Source: Salinimicrobium flavum
GTDB taxonomy: Bacteria; Bacteroidota; Bacteroidia; Flavobacteriales; Flavobacteriaceae
Reading direction: 5' to 3'
Assembly (NCBI RefSeq): GCF_042684505.1
Contig: NZ_JBHULT010000010.1
Coordinates: 248,001-312,000, forward strand
DNA: 64,000 nucleotides
Numbering within the stretch: the first letter of the stretch is position 1; every line of letters starts with the position of its first letter. The position numbers were made by a program, and so were the translations under genes. Below are positions 8,068 through 15,877 of the stretch, one piece after another. Under the pieces are notes generated by a model. The model was not told the DNA's origin. It ran no database searches and worked only from the letters and a program-made list of their open reading frames with translations.

Positions 8068-9120
8068 ATGAGTGTAAAGGTTACAACAGTTGCGACAGAG
8101 TTACCCGAATTTTCCCGAAAAACCACAGAGGTTATCCCATTTGTTGAGACCTGGCTTGAAAGCCAGGAGGAAAGGTTCCGTCGCAAGGTCATTAAGATTT
8201 TCGAGAGTGCCGCGGTAGATAAACGTTATTCGATCATGGATCCTGCGGAAGTTTTTACGGCTACCTCATTTGAAGACAAGAACAATATTTATTGCCGCGA
8301 AGTTAAAAAATTAGGTTCCCGGGTCCTTCAAAAGGCCCTTACAAATGCTGGATGGGAAGCTGATTCCCTTGACTATATCATTACGGTAAGTTGTACCGGC
8401 ATCATGATCCCTTCTCTGGATGCCTATCTCATAAACGAGCTGGAAATGAGACAGGATGTAGTACGCCTGCCGGTTACCGAAATGGGATGTGCTGCAGGGA
8501 TCTCAGGTATGATCTATGCCGGGAATTTTCTGAAGGCTGAAAAAGGGAAACGTGCGGCAGTGGTGGCAGTTGAAAGTCCCACCGCGACTTTACAGCTGGA
8601 TGACTTCTCGATGGCAAACATGGTAAGTGCGGCAATATTCGGAGATGGAGCAGCCTGTGTTTTACTTTCTTCAGAAGATGAGGCCGAAGGTCCCGAGATC
8701 ATTGGAAACGGAATGTATCATTTCTTTGATACTACCTATCTCATGGGATTCGACCTGACTAACCATGGGCTAAAAATGATACTTGACCCTGAAGTTCCCG
8801 GTGCAATAGCCAGGCATTTTACAAACATCATTTATCCTTTTCTGGAAAAATACAACAGCAGCATTGAACAGGTAGACCATCTTATCTTCCATCCCGGTGG
8901 AAAAAAGATCGTGCAGGTGGTTGAAGATCTTTTTGGTAACTTAGGAAAGGATATTGAGGACACTAAGGAAGTATTGAGGTTGTATGGAAATATGAGCAGT
9001 GCAACAGTACTTTATGTCTTAAAGAGATTTATGGATAAACCGCTTTCCCCGGGAGAGCAGGGACTCATGTTAAGTTTTGGCCCCGGTTTTTCGGCACAAA
9101 AAATACTCTTACAATGGTAA
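8068..9120 (+). CDS. Type III polyketide synthase (chalcone/stilbene synthase family)
   Basis: A 350-residue thiolase-fold homodimeric enzyme that extends a starter acyl group with malonyl-CoA and cyclises the product. All three catalytic residues of type III PKSs are present: Cys141 in EMGCAAGISG, His275 in FHPGGKK and Asn308 in YGNMSSATV. The GFGPG-type C-terminal loop is here SFGPGFSA. The Asn in the YGNMSSAT context separates it from KAS III (FabH). Its neighbours encode a private ketosynthase, dehydratase, enoyl reductase and carrier protein, so the starter is probably an acyl chain made in the same operon, as for bacterial alkylresorcinol and alkylpyrone synthases. It overlaps the next gene by 7 bp. 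The product is inferred. Confidence 0.93.
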   Translation: MSVKVTTVATELPEFSRKTTEVIPFVETWLESQEERFRRKVIKIFESAAVDKRYSIMDPAEVFTATSFEDKNNIYCREVKKLGSRVLQKALTNAGWEADSLDYIITVSCTGIMIPSLDAYLINELEMRQDVVRLPVTEMGCAAGISGMIYAGNFLKAEKGKRAAVVAVESPTATLQLDDFSMANMVSAAIFGDGAACVLLSSEDEAEGPEIIGNGMYHFFDTTYLMGFDLTNHGLKMILDPEVPGAIARHFTNIIYPFLEKYNSSIEQVDHLIFHPGGKKIVQVVEDLFGNLGKDIEDTKEVLRLYGNMSSATVLYVLKRFMDKPLSPGEQGLMLSFGPGFSAQKILLQW

Positions 9121-9908
9121 AAGAATTCGAAGACAAAGATTATTGGGCCCTGATCCTGGGTGGAAGTAGTGGCCTTGGTTTTGCATCTGCAAAAAAACTT
9201 GCCGCACATGGCATGAACATTATCATTATCCATCGCGACCGCAGAGATGACCTTCCCGAGATAAAAGAATCGTTTGGAGAGATCAAAAAACTGGGGGTGG
9301 CCATCCATACTTTCAATGTAGATGCCACACGGCGTGAGAAAAGGGAGGAAATGGCAGAGGAGATCAAAACAATTCTGGGAGAGAATGGCAAAATAAGGAC
9401 CCTGCTGCATAGCATTTCCAAAGGGAATCTAAAATCCATGTTGGGAGAGGAACCAACGTTAAAGAATGATGATTTCCAGCAAACTATAGATGCAATGGCC
9501 ATTAGCCTTTACGACTGGACAAAGATCATCTTCAACAGCGGACTTTTTGCCAAAGATGCCCGAATTCTTTCTTTTACCAGCGAAGGAAACACCAAGGCCT
9601 GGAAAAATTACGCTGCAGTTTCTGCCGCAAAGGTGGCTTTGGAAGCAATAACCCGAAGTATTGCCCTGGAATTTGCCCCAAAAGGGATCAGGGCCAACTG
9701 TATTCAGGCTGGGGTGACAGTTACCCGGTCTTTCCAGATGATCCCGGGTTATGAAACTTTAAGGGAACACGCGGTGAAAAGAAATCCATTTAAACGGCTT
9801 ACTACCCCTGCAGATGTAGCGAATTCGGTTTATCTGCTAAGTAAGGATGAAGCTAGCTGGATCACCGGCACTGTGATCCCGGTTAATGGAGGCGAACATC
9901 TAAAATGA
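9114..9908 (+). CDS. Short-chain dehydrogenase, FabL/FabI-like enoyl reductase
   Basis: A 264-residue SDR with a nucleotide-binding GGSSGLG (residues 16-22). Unlike classical SDRs (YxxxK), its catalytic pair is Tyr166 and Lys173 in KNYAAVSAAKVALEA, that is Y-x6-K, the spacing used by enoyl-ACP reductases such as FabI and FabL. The C-terminus IPVNGG matches their end motif. The N-terminal GGSSGLG and the EGNTKAWKNYAAVS region are closest to the FabL style. In this operon it would reduce the enoyl intermediate produced by the FabZ-like dehydratase, so that the ketosynthase can build a saturated acyl starter. There is no separate FabG-type ketoreductase in the operon, so this SDR or a housekeeping FabG must do that step. 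Confidence 0.85.
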   Translation: MVKEFEDKDYWALILGGSSGLGFASAKKLAAHGMNIIIIHRDRRDDLPEIKESFGEIKKLGVAIHTFNVDATRREKREEMAEEIKTILGENGKIRTLLHSISKGNLKSMLGEEPTLKNDDFQQTIDAMAISLYDWTKIIFNSGLFAKDARILSFTSEGNTKAWKNYAAVSAAKVALEAITRSIALEFAPKGIRANCIQAGVTVTRSFQMIPGYETLREHAVKRNPFKRLTTPADVANSVYLLSKDEASWITGTVIPVNGGEHLK

Positions 9909-9987
9909 AAATTTTTAATTGATCCTGAACAGAAGTAAATCCACAAAATGATAAAAAAATGACTATTCCCACCCGTAGAATCAGACT

Positions 9988-10425
9988 ATGGAAAGAAATG
10001 AGATCATAAAATATCTTCCGTATTCCTACCCGTTTTTATTTGTAGATGAATTAGAAGAGATCAATGAAGACGGAGTTAAGGGAAATTACACCTTTGCTGA
10101 AAGTTCCTTTTTCTATCAGGGACATTTTAAGGATAATCCCGTAACACCCGGAGTAATCCTCACCGAATGTATGGCTCAGATAGGGGTTGTAAGCCTGGGT
10201 ATTTATTTACTTCGGAATAAAGATCTTTCCAGGTTAAAAGTAGCGCTTAGCAATATTGATATTGATTTTTATATACCTGTTTTACCCGGTCAAAAAGTGA
10301 TGGTGAATTCCCAAAAGGAATATTTTAGGTTTCAGAAGTTAAAATGCAAGGTAGAGATGCGTAATAAAGAAGGTAAACTGGTATGCAGGGGAGAGATCTC
10401 CGGGATGATCATAGAAGATGAATAG
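9988..10425 (+). CDS. FabZ-like 3-hydroxyacyl-ACP dehydratase
   Basis: A 145-residue hot-dog-fold protein. The FabZ signature is clear: LPYSYPFLFVDEL near the N-terminus, then QGHFKDNPVTPGVILTE with the catalytic His46 and Glu60. The usual LPHR(Y/F)PFL motif has Tyr-Ser in place of His-Arg (LPYSYPFL), which is unlike housekeeping FabZ and fits a specialised paralogue. It would dehydrate 3-hydroxyacyl-carrier-protein intermediates. It overlaps the ketosynthase gene by 8 bp (start ATG at 10418 inside its last codons). An 80-bp gap separates it from the enoyl reductase gene, the largest spacer inside the operon. Confidence 0.9.
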   Translation: MERNEIIKYLPYSYPFLFVDELEEINEDGVKGNYTFAESSFFYQGHFKDNPVTPGVILTECMAQIGVVSLGIYLLRNKDLSRLKVALSNIDIDFYIPVLPGQKVMVNSQKEYFRFQKLKCKVEMRNKEGKLVCRGEISGMIIEDE

Positions 10426-11698
10426 GAGGGTAGTAATAACGGGAATGGGGGTGGTAGCTCCCAATGCGGTAGGTCTAAAGAACTTTGAGCAGGCTATCAG
10501 GAAAGGGGTAAGCGGTATCAGGTTCATCCCCAAACTGGAAGAACTTCAATTTAGCTGTCAGATAGCCGGGCAGCCGGAAATTTCTCCCGAAATGTTACAG
10601 GATTATTTCACACCCCTTGAACTGCGCGGACTCAACAGCAGCGGGATCGTCTATGGGGTCATCGCCGGAACAGATGCCTGGAAAGATGCAGGTCTGGCTT
10701 TCGAAGAGGATGAAGGAACACGGTGGGATACTGGGATCATTTTTGGAACGGGAATTCTTGGAGTGGATAAATTCAGGGAGGCCATTCATTTGATAGATGA
10801 AGGCAAAACCCGGAGGTTAGGCAGTACCAGCGTGGTACAAACCATGGCCAGCGGTATAAGCGCCTATCTAAACAGTAAATTGCATTGTGGGAATATGGTT
10901 AGCACCAACTCCTCTGCCTGCACTACCGGTACAGAGGCCATTTTGATGGCTTATGACAGGATAAGAACGGGCCAGGCCAGGAGAATGCTGGCAGGAAGTT
11001 GTGGTGACAGCGGTCCTTATATATGGGGCGGGTTCGACGCAATGAGGATACTTCCGCAGAAATACAATAACAAACCAACCTCAGGATCACGCCCTATGAG
11101 TGCAACCGCATCTGGGTTTGTACCGGGAAGTGGGGCCGGGGCACTGCTCCTTGAAGATCTGGATTCTGCTTTAGAAAGAGGTGCTAAGATCTATGCCGAA
11201 GTTTTGGGTGGCCACATTAACAGCGGTGGTCAAATAAATGGAGGCAGTATGACCGCACCAAACCCTGAAGGAGTTAAAAGATGCATTTCACATGCTCTTG
11301 AAGATGCAGGGGTGATCGCCAGAGAGATAGACACTATAAATGGTCATTTAACAGCCACAGGAATGGATACCGCAGAGATCTGCAACTGGAGTAAGACTTT
11401 AGGACTTTCAGGTAAAGATTTTCCTTATGTAAACAGTCTGAAAGGTATGACAGGTCATTGTTTAAGCGCGTCTGGAAGTATTGAGAGCGTAGCATCTGTC
11501 CTGCAGATCACCAATAACTTTATTTTTGGAAATGTGAATTCTGAAGACCTTCACCCTGGGATCGAAAGTGTGATAGACAGGGAAAAGGTCCCTGTGGATA
11601 CCATTGAGAAAAAGGTCAACACCGTGGTAAAAGCGAGTTTTGGATTCGGGGATGTGAATGCTGTAGTGGTGTTCAGAGGAATGTCAAAATCTGGTTAA
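10418..11698 (+). CDS. Beta-ketoacyl-ACP synthase (KAS I/II type)
   Basis: A 426-residue condensing enzyme. The active-site Cys168 is in STNSSACTTGTEAI; the two histidines of the Cys-His-His triad are His310 (INGHLTATGMDTAE) and His347 (KGMTGHCLSASG), with the conserved Lys342 just before. It performs decarboxylative condensation of malonyl-carrier protein with a growing acyl chain. The second histidine motif, NGHLTATG, departs from the common NAHGTSTPxND, so this is a diverged clade rather than the housekeeping FabF. It sits between the FabZ-like gene (8-bp overlap) and the carrier protein gene, and no chain-length-factor partner is present, so it should act as a homodimer. Confidence 0.9.
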   Translation: MNRRVVITGMGVVAPNAVGLKNFEQAIRKGVSGIRFIPKLEELQFSCQIAGQPEISPEMLQDYFTPLELRGLNSSGIVYGVIAGTDAWKDAGLAFEEDEGTRWDTGIIFGTGILGVDKFREAIHLIDEGKTRRLGSTSVVQTMASGISAYLNSKLHCGNMVSTNSSACTTGTEAILMAYDRIRTGQARRMLAGSCGDSGPYIWGGFDAMRILPQKYNNKPTSGSRPMSATASGFVPGSGAGALLLEDLDSALERGAKIYAEVLGGHINSGGQINGGSMTAPNPEGVKRCISHALEDAGVIAREIDTINGHLTATGMDTAEICNWSKTLGLSGKDFPYVNSLKGMTGHCLSASGSIESVASVLQITNNFIFGNVNSEDLHPGIESVIDREKVPVDTIEKKVNTVVKASFGFGDVNAVVVFRGMSKSG

Positions 11699-11757
11699 AG
11701 GCATAAGCAGTAAAAGGAAAAAACAATACCTTAAGAACTATAACAAATTGTAAAGGA

Positions 11758-12012
11758 ATGGAAACGAAGGAAATAGTTTACTGCTTAAAAAAGATCGTGG
11801 AACCGTATGTTCAAAATGATCCTGCATTTCAGAGTTTTAACCTGCAGACAGATTTTATTAAGGACCTGGAGATAAATTCTGCTAACCTGGTGGATATTGT
11901 ACTTGATGTGGAAGATGAATTTAATATCGCCATTGATAATGACTCCATGGATAATATGATGACTGTACAGGATGCAGTGGCGATCATAAGAAACAAGCAA
12001 ACAGCGGCATGA
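11758..12012 (+). CDS. Acyl carrier protein with atypical Ser motif
   Basis: An 84-residue acidic four-helix carrier protein. The phosphopantetheine attachment site should be Ser41 in LEINSANLVDIVLDVEDEF: the helix-II context VDIVLDVEDEF is typical, but the residues around the serine are Asn-Ser-Ala instead of the usual Asp-Ser-Leu. The change suggests a dedicated phosphopantetheinyl transferase, and indeed one is encoded immediately downstream, starting inside the stop codon of this gene. It would carry the acyl chain built by the ketosynthase, dehydratase and reductase of this operon, and hand it to the type III PKS. Confidence 0.85.
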   Translation: METKEIVYCLKKIVEPYVQNDPAFQSFNLQTDFIKDLEINSANLVDIVLDVEDEFNIAIDNDSMDNMMTVQDAVAIIRNKQTAA

Positions 12013-12590
12013 TTGGTAATGATGTGGTAGACCTGCAGGTGGCTGCATTGCAAAGCAACTGGAGGAGGAAAGGCTTTCTTGAAAAGGTATTCACCCCTTC
12101 AGAACAAGCTATAATAAAATCTACTTCCCGGCAAGACTTAATGGTATGGTTGCTCTGGAGTATGAAAGAGGCCGCTTATAAAGCCCATCAGCGCAGAATT
12201 TCCCTTCCGCGCAGACTCAACTGGAAAGTTCAGCAATGTAACATTCTTTCTATGGATCACCGGGCCGCTTCAGGCGAAGTAAAGATTGGAAATCTCACCT
12301 ATTTCACCACATCAGAAATACTTGAGTCTTATATACATACTTCAGCGGGAACAAGTTATTATCCGGCTCTGAAAAGATCTGTTTTTGAAGCTCCTTCAAA
12401 AACAGCAAAAAACCGGCTTCTTATGGAAATTGCAAATCATTTTTCAATTCCTTCCGAAGAACTTGAGATTGGAAAAAATACTCAGGGAGTGCCTGTTATA
12501 CTTCAAAAGAACCATATTGTCTTCACCCATTTTTCATTGAGTTCTCATGGAAAATTTTCAGCCTTTACCTCGTCGTTAATAAACTGCTAA
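12009..12590 (+). CDS. 4'-phosphopantetheinyl transferase superfamily protein
   Basis: A 193-residue enzyme with the two motifs that define the superfamily: GNDVVDL at residues 3-9, and WSMKEAAYK at 50-58, equivalent to the WxxKEAxxK magnesium/CoA-binding motif. It transfers the phosphopantetheine arm from CoA to a serine of a carrier protein. Its size lies between AcpS (about 120) and Sfp (about 230) types. It overlaps the carrier-protein stop by 4 bp (ATGA), so activation of the pathway's own carrier protein is the natural role. It is the last gene of the PKS operon; the next gene has its own promoter. Confidence 0.9.
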   Translation: MIGNDVVDLQVAALQSNWRRKGFLEKVFTPSEQAIIKSTSRQDLMVWLLWSMKEAAYKAHQRRISLPRRLNWKVQQCNILSMDHRAASGEVKIGNLTYFTTSEILESYIHTSAGTSYYPALKRSVFEAPSKTAKNRLLMEIANHFSIPSEELEIGKNTQGVPVILQKNHIVFTHFSLSSHGKFSAFTSSLINC

Positions 12591-12616
12591 ATGCCAGTTA
12601 AACACTCCTAAATGAC

Positions 12617-12647
12617 TTGCTCCAATTTTAGTGGGGTTGTATATTTA
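12617..12647 (+). promoter_or_regulatory. Putative promoter for the MBL-like gene
   Basis: TTG at 12617-12619 and TATATTTA (12640-12647, one mismatch to TAnnTTTG) are 20 bp apart, and the ATG follows 23 bp later. It separates the downstream gene from the PKS operon. Confidence 0.5.
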
Positions 12648-12670
12648 ATTTCACTCAAAAACAAAACTCC

Positions 12671-13405
12671 ATGAAGGAAGTAGATAAAAAGGAAGTAATA
12701 AGCAGCCAGTCGGCTGAGTTTATTCAACAGGCAGAGGAAGGAAAGTTTTTAAAACTTGTTTCTGACACCTTTATCATTAAAACCGCAGACGGTACCCAGG
12801 GTTATGCGATAAGACATTTGAATATGAAAGACATGCTTCTTATTGATACAACGGGAAAAGGAGCAAAAGACGCCGTAAAACATCTGGTAGAGGAAGGGTA
12901 TAAGATCAAAGGTATTATTGTTACCCATAAGGATGCCCTTCGCAATTCTTACGATTCCTTAAAGACCATTTCTGAAGATGCCGGCGGTGCACCCATTTTC
13001 AGTCATCCCGTTAATAATACAGATTCCTCCTTCGAGGTAAAAGACATTAATTCCAAAAACAAGGTTTTTGAACATTTCTCTGTTACGGTAGACGATTTCC
13101 CATCAGCTTCAGGAGAGAGTGCGGTAGTTCATTCTGAGATCAACGAAGGAATGGTTTTCGCCGGAAACAGTGCACAAGGGGCACCTTATGATCAAGAAGG
13201 GGATGAATTGATAAGACCTGATATTGGCAGTGAGAACAAAAATCTAAGTCTTGCCGAAAGTTGGAGAACCTACATTAAAGATTTCATGTATTTTTTCCCA
13301 TATAAAGGCAAGCCTAAATTTAATATTCCGGAAGGGAGCTCAACAGATATTATTCAGAAACTGGGAAATGCTAACTCCCGCGGTGGACAAAACCCAAATC
13401 TTTAG
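12671..13405 (+). CDS. Degenerate metallo-beta-lactamase-fold-like protein
   Basis: A 244-residue cytosolic protein. The order of elements recalls the MBL fold: a buried strand MLLIDT (residues 55-60), a helix, the strand IKGIIVTH (79-86), and a later segment MVFAGNSAQG that resembles the GDT strand of MBL hydrolases. However, the zinc-binding THxHxDH motif is replaced by THKDALRN (85-92), and GDT by GNS, so the metal site is largely missing. I therefore call it a probable non-catalytic or repurposed MBL-like protein. The similarity is weak and based on pattern only; it could be a different alpha/beta fold. It is transcribed alone. Confidence 0.4.
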   Translation: MKEVDKKEVISSQSAEFIQQAEEGKFLKLVSDTFIIKTADGTQGYAIRHLNMKDMLLIDTTGKGAKDAVKHLVEEGYKIKGIIVTHKDALRNSYDSLKTISEDAGGAPIFSHPVNNTDSSFEVKDINSKNKVFEHFSVTVDDFPSASGESAVVHSEINEGMVFAGNSAQGAPYDQEGDELIRPDIGSENKNLSLAESWRTYIKDFMYFFPYKGKPKFNIPEGSSTDIIQKLGNANSRGGQNPNL

Positions 13406-13605
13406 AAGATTAAAGTAAAAATTAAGCTTCCAGGCCGCCGGAAAAAAATTTTCTGCTTTTTTTGCGGTTTATATTAATTGCTTTGAAAAAGAAGATCAGG
13501 ACTATTCCTGAAGTGGTTTCACGTTAATCTCGATTTTTTGCATTCTGCAAGGATCCAAAAAGTTCCGGTTAGCGTAACAGAAATCAATTCTCGGGTAGTC
13601 CTTTT

Positions 13606-14193
13606 TTATTCTATTTCTTTTTCCGCCTTTTTCACCTTCTCTTTTCTTTCTTCTTTTTTCCCGCCTGAAGGTCCATCTTCGTCATCCTGTTCTACCAATG
13701 GATGATCTGTCATACGAAAACCAACGATCTGGATAACATTTGCAATAGTACCGTACAACATGGTTATCACTGCGATAAAACCGCCACCAAGAAGGGCTGC
13801 CATAGCAAGACTTATATAGTAAATGATCGAGAACCAGGAGGAGGGAAGTTGATCTGACTCTGTTATGGGGAGGTTTAGGAGCAGGAATGCAATGACTGCC
13901 GCAATTATTAAAACGGTATCTGCCTTGGCTACGATCAATACATGCTCATAATGAGAATGGGTGAGTTTAGACTTTGCGGCCCGGCTAAGGCTTATTAAGG
14001 TTAACATCAATGCCAGAATGGTTGAGGAACCAAGGATCACCGTGTTGCACAGCATATTGATCCCGTTAAGGGAGCTGGATAACAATTCTTTTGCCTGGTA
14101 GCCCGATACCTCCCCCAAAATATATGTACCGGCACCCATAATTACAGTAGAAACAGCTCCACCAAAGATGGCACGTTTTACAATATCGTTCAT
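13606..14193 (-). CDS. Four-helix membrane protein of unknown function (paralogue 1)
   Basis: A 195-residue inner-membrane protein with four predicted membrane segments (about residues 8-28, 48-70, 90-110 and 125-155) and a charged cytosolic C-terminal tail (KKEERKEKVKKAEKEIE). I do not recognise a family. It is clearly related to the next gene upstream: both share a GxQAKELL motif after the first membrane segment (GYQAKELLSSS here, GIQAKELLETS there), the same helix order and a GGGFIAVITM-like fourth helix. The two are in tandem on the minus strand, 90 bp apart, presumably from a duplication. No catalytic residues or ligands are apparent. Confidence 0.7.
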   Translation of the reverse strand: MNDIVKRAIFGGAVSTVIMGAGTYILGEVSGYQAKELLSSSLNGINMLCNTVILGSSTILALMLTLISLSRAAKSKLTHSHYEHVLIVAKADTVLIIAAVIAFLLLNLPITESDQLPSSWFSIIYYISLAMAALLGGGFIAVITMLYGTIANVIQIVGFRMTDHPLVEQDDEDGPSGGKKEERKEKVKKAEKEIE

Positions 14194-14282
14194 GAAAGTT
14201 TATATTTTTACAAACTTTCTCAAATTAAAGAATCAAAATTTAATTCCTTCTAAGATATTGTTAAACAGCAGAAGCAGAAATT

Positions 14283-14834
14283 CTATACCGGATTTTCTTC
14301 GGAAGGAGAGGTTTGGTTCATTTTTATTTTCCGGTTTCTCTTTCTTCTTTTAGAGCCATCTACTTTCTGGTTAATAATTGTCCTGATAGTGTGGTATATC
14401 ATCGTAATGACCGAAATAAACCCACCTGCAATGATTGAGGCGACTCCCAGGATAACATAATAGATCTTCAGGTAATGGGAGTCAGCTACTCCTCTAATTC
14501 GGGTAAAGGGAATATTAAGCAATAACAGGACAGTCACTGCAGAGATAATGAGTAGCGTTGAAAAACGGGCTATATTCAGTAAGAGATGGTAATGTCTCAA
14601 TCTTAATTTGGTAACCCTCGGAATAGGAACGCTCAATAGGTGAAGGATGATCACCAGAATATATATTGTCCCTATCACTACAACGTAACAAAGAGATATT
14701 ATACCAGATACAGAAGTTTCCAGCAGTTCTTTGGCTTGTATTCCAGTTATTTCCCCAAAAGTAAAGATGGATATACCCATCGCAACAGCGAATACAAAAC
14801 CACCCATAATAGGACGTCGTACACTTAAATGCAT
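14283..14834 (-). CDS. Four-helix membrane protein of unknown function (paralogue 2)
   Basis: A 183-residue inner-membrane protein, paralogue of the gene just downstream. It has four hydrophobic segments at about 9-29, 45-68, 85-105 and 122-152, the shared GIQAKELLETSVSGI stretch between helices one and two, and a strongly basic tail (SKRRKRNRKIK). The basic tail here and the mixed-charge tail of the partner are the main differences, which may mean that they occupy one complex with different cytosolic contacts. It is preceded by an AT-rich stretch of about 180 bp without another gene. The function is unknown. Confidence 0.7.
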   Translation of the reverse strand: MHLSVRRPIMGGFVFAVAMGISIFTFGEITGIQAKELLETSVSGIISLCYVVVIGTIYILVIILHLLSVPIPRVTKLRLRHYHLLLNIARFSTLLIISAVTVLLLLNIPFTRIRGVADSHYLKIYYVILGVASIIAGGFISVITMIYHTIRTIINQKVDGSKRRKRNRKIKMNQTSPSEENPV

Positions 14835-15012
14835 TTCTCCAATTTTAAGAAACTCACTGAATTGACCTATTAAATTAATTGATTTTGAGGGAATTATCGT
14901 TTTACAGGTGTTAAAAATTCAGAAGCAGAATATTAAAAAATTCATAGGTGTATATACCCGGATAATCCCCCTAAGCATAAGAGACAAATTAGTACTCTGC
15001 AAGAAATAATTT

Positions 15013-15579
15013 TTAAATTTCTGAGGTCATTTTAATGGTCGTGACTTCCATCCCGGCTTCTTGAATAAAAGCAGCGACCTTTTCAAGAATTTGGGGATCA
15101 GTAGAGGAGAGGCCAATAACTTCGGCAGAATCGGTTTTGTCTTTTTGGCCGGTTAGATGAAAGACCACGAATTTATCAGGTCTGCCCAGGGCTCTGGACA
15201 GCTCTTCAGGATCAAGGCTGGTTGTAGTTGTGGCAAAAAGGGCATTTTGAGGGGCGGTTTGACGAAGCTGGTTATATATTTTCTTTTTTACTCCCAGGTC
15301 TTCGGTTACCGCTTCAATAACCAACTGAGCATTTCCTACAGCTTCGGTAAGGTCCATGGAGTATGCTATATGGGCCATTGCGGCTTCAACATTTTCGCTT
15401 GTAGTATTGAACTGTTCCAAATATCGATCACCCATTTCCCTGAATTTGGTCCGTGCTTCTTCCAGGAGTCCGTAATCCCGGTCATATACCGTAACGTCCA
15501 CCTTGTTAAAGGCGAGATGGAAGGCTATCCTGGCTCCAAAGGAGCCGGTGCCGAAGACGGTTATCTTTTTAAATATCAT
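15013..15579 (-). CDS. 3-hydroxyacyl-CoA dehydrogenase NAD-binding domain, stand-alone
   Basis: A 188-residue protein that consists only of the Rossmann NAD-binding domain of 3-hydroxyacyl-CoA dehydrogenases. The nucleotide motif is G10-T-G-S-F-G15 (canonical GxGxxG), an Asp ends the second strand (VTVYDRD), LVIEAVTEDL and LFATTTTSLDPEEL match the family, and VVFHLTG stands where the catalytic HFFNP motif is expected. Full-length enzymes (about 280-300 residues) continue with a helical dimerisation domain that is missing here; the sequence after the stop shows no continuation. His in VVFHLTG is retained, but Asn-Pro is lost. It could be a binding or regulatory remnant rather than an active enzyme. 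Confidence 0.72.
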   Translation of the reverse strand: MIFKKITVFGTGSFGARIAFHLAFNKVDVTVYDRDYGLLEEARTKFREMGDRYLEQFNTTSENVEAAMAHIAYSMDLTEAVGNAQLVIEAVTEDLGVKKKIYNQLRQTAPQNALFATTTTSLDPEELSRALGRPDKFVVFHLTGQKDKTDSAEVIGLSSTDPQILEKVAAFIQEAGMEVTTIKMTSEI

Positions 15580-15877
15580 AGCAGCTTTTTATATCAAGAT
15601 CAGATTTTATTGGTGTACTGCTTGTGAACATAATCCTAAATTTCACGACCTGGCTCAAGAATTATAACCGCTTTAACCTTAAAGAATGAAATTTCACATT
15701 TAATTTTATAACCATCTTATTAAATCCATAATAGGTTAAAACCCTGGACGGTATGAAACTGATTTTCAATTTATAAGATCAATTAAAACCCGGTAGGGAA
15801 TATGATGTTGACGTAAATTTTTGTAAATTAATGTGGTGATCATTTTTATGGAAAAATGGTCTTAAAAAGAACTTCCT

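Noticed and set aside
8068..9120. FabH (KAS III) as identity of the 350-residue condensing enzyme
   Set aside because: The FHPGGKK and YGNMSSAT motifs and the EMGCAAG context are of type III PKSs; KAS III has a different Asn/His context.
6233..12590. Flexirubin or aryl-polyene cluster
   Set aside because: Those clusters carry many ketosynthases, acyltransferases, thioesterases and an ammonia-lyase; none is here, and a type III PKS is not part of them.
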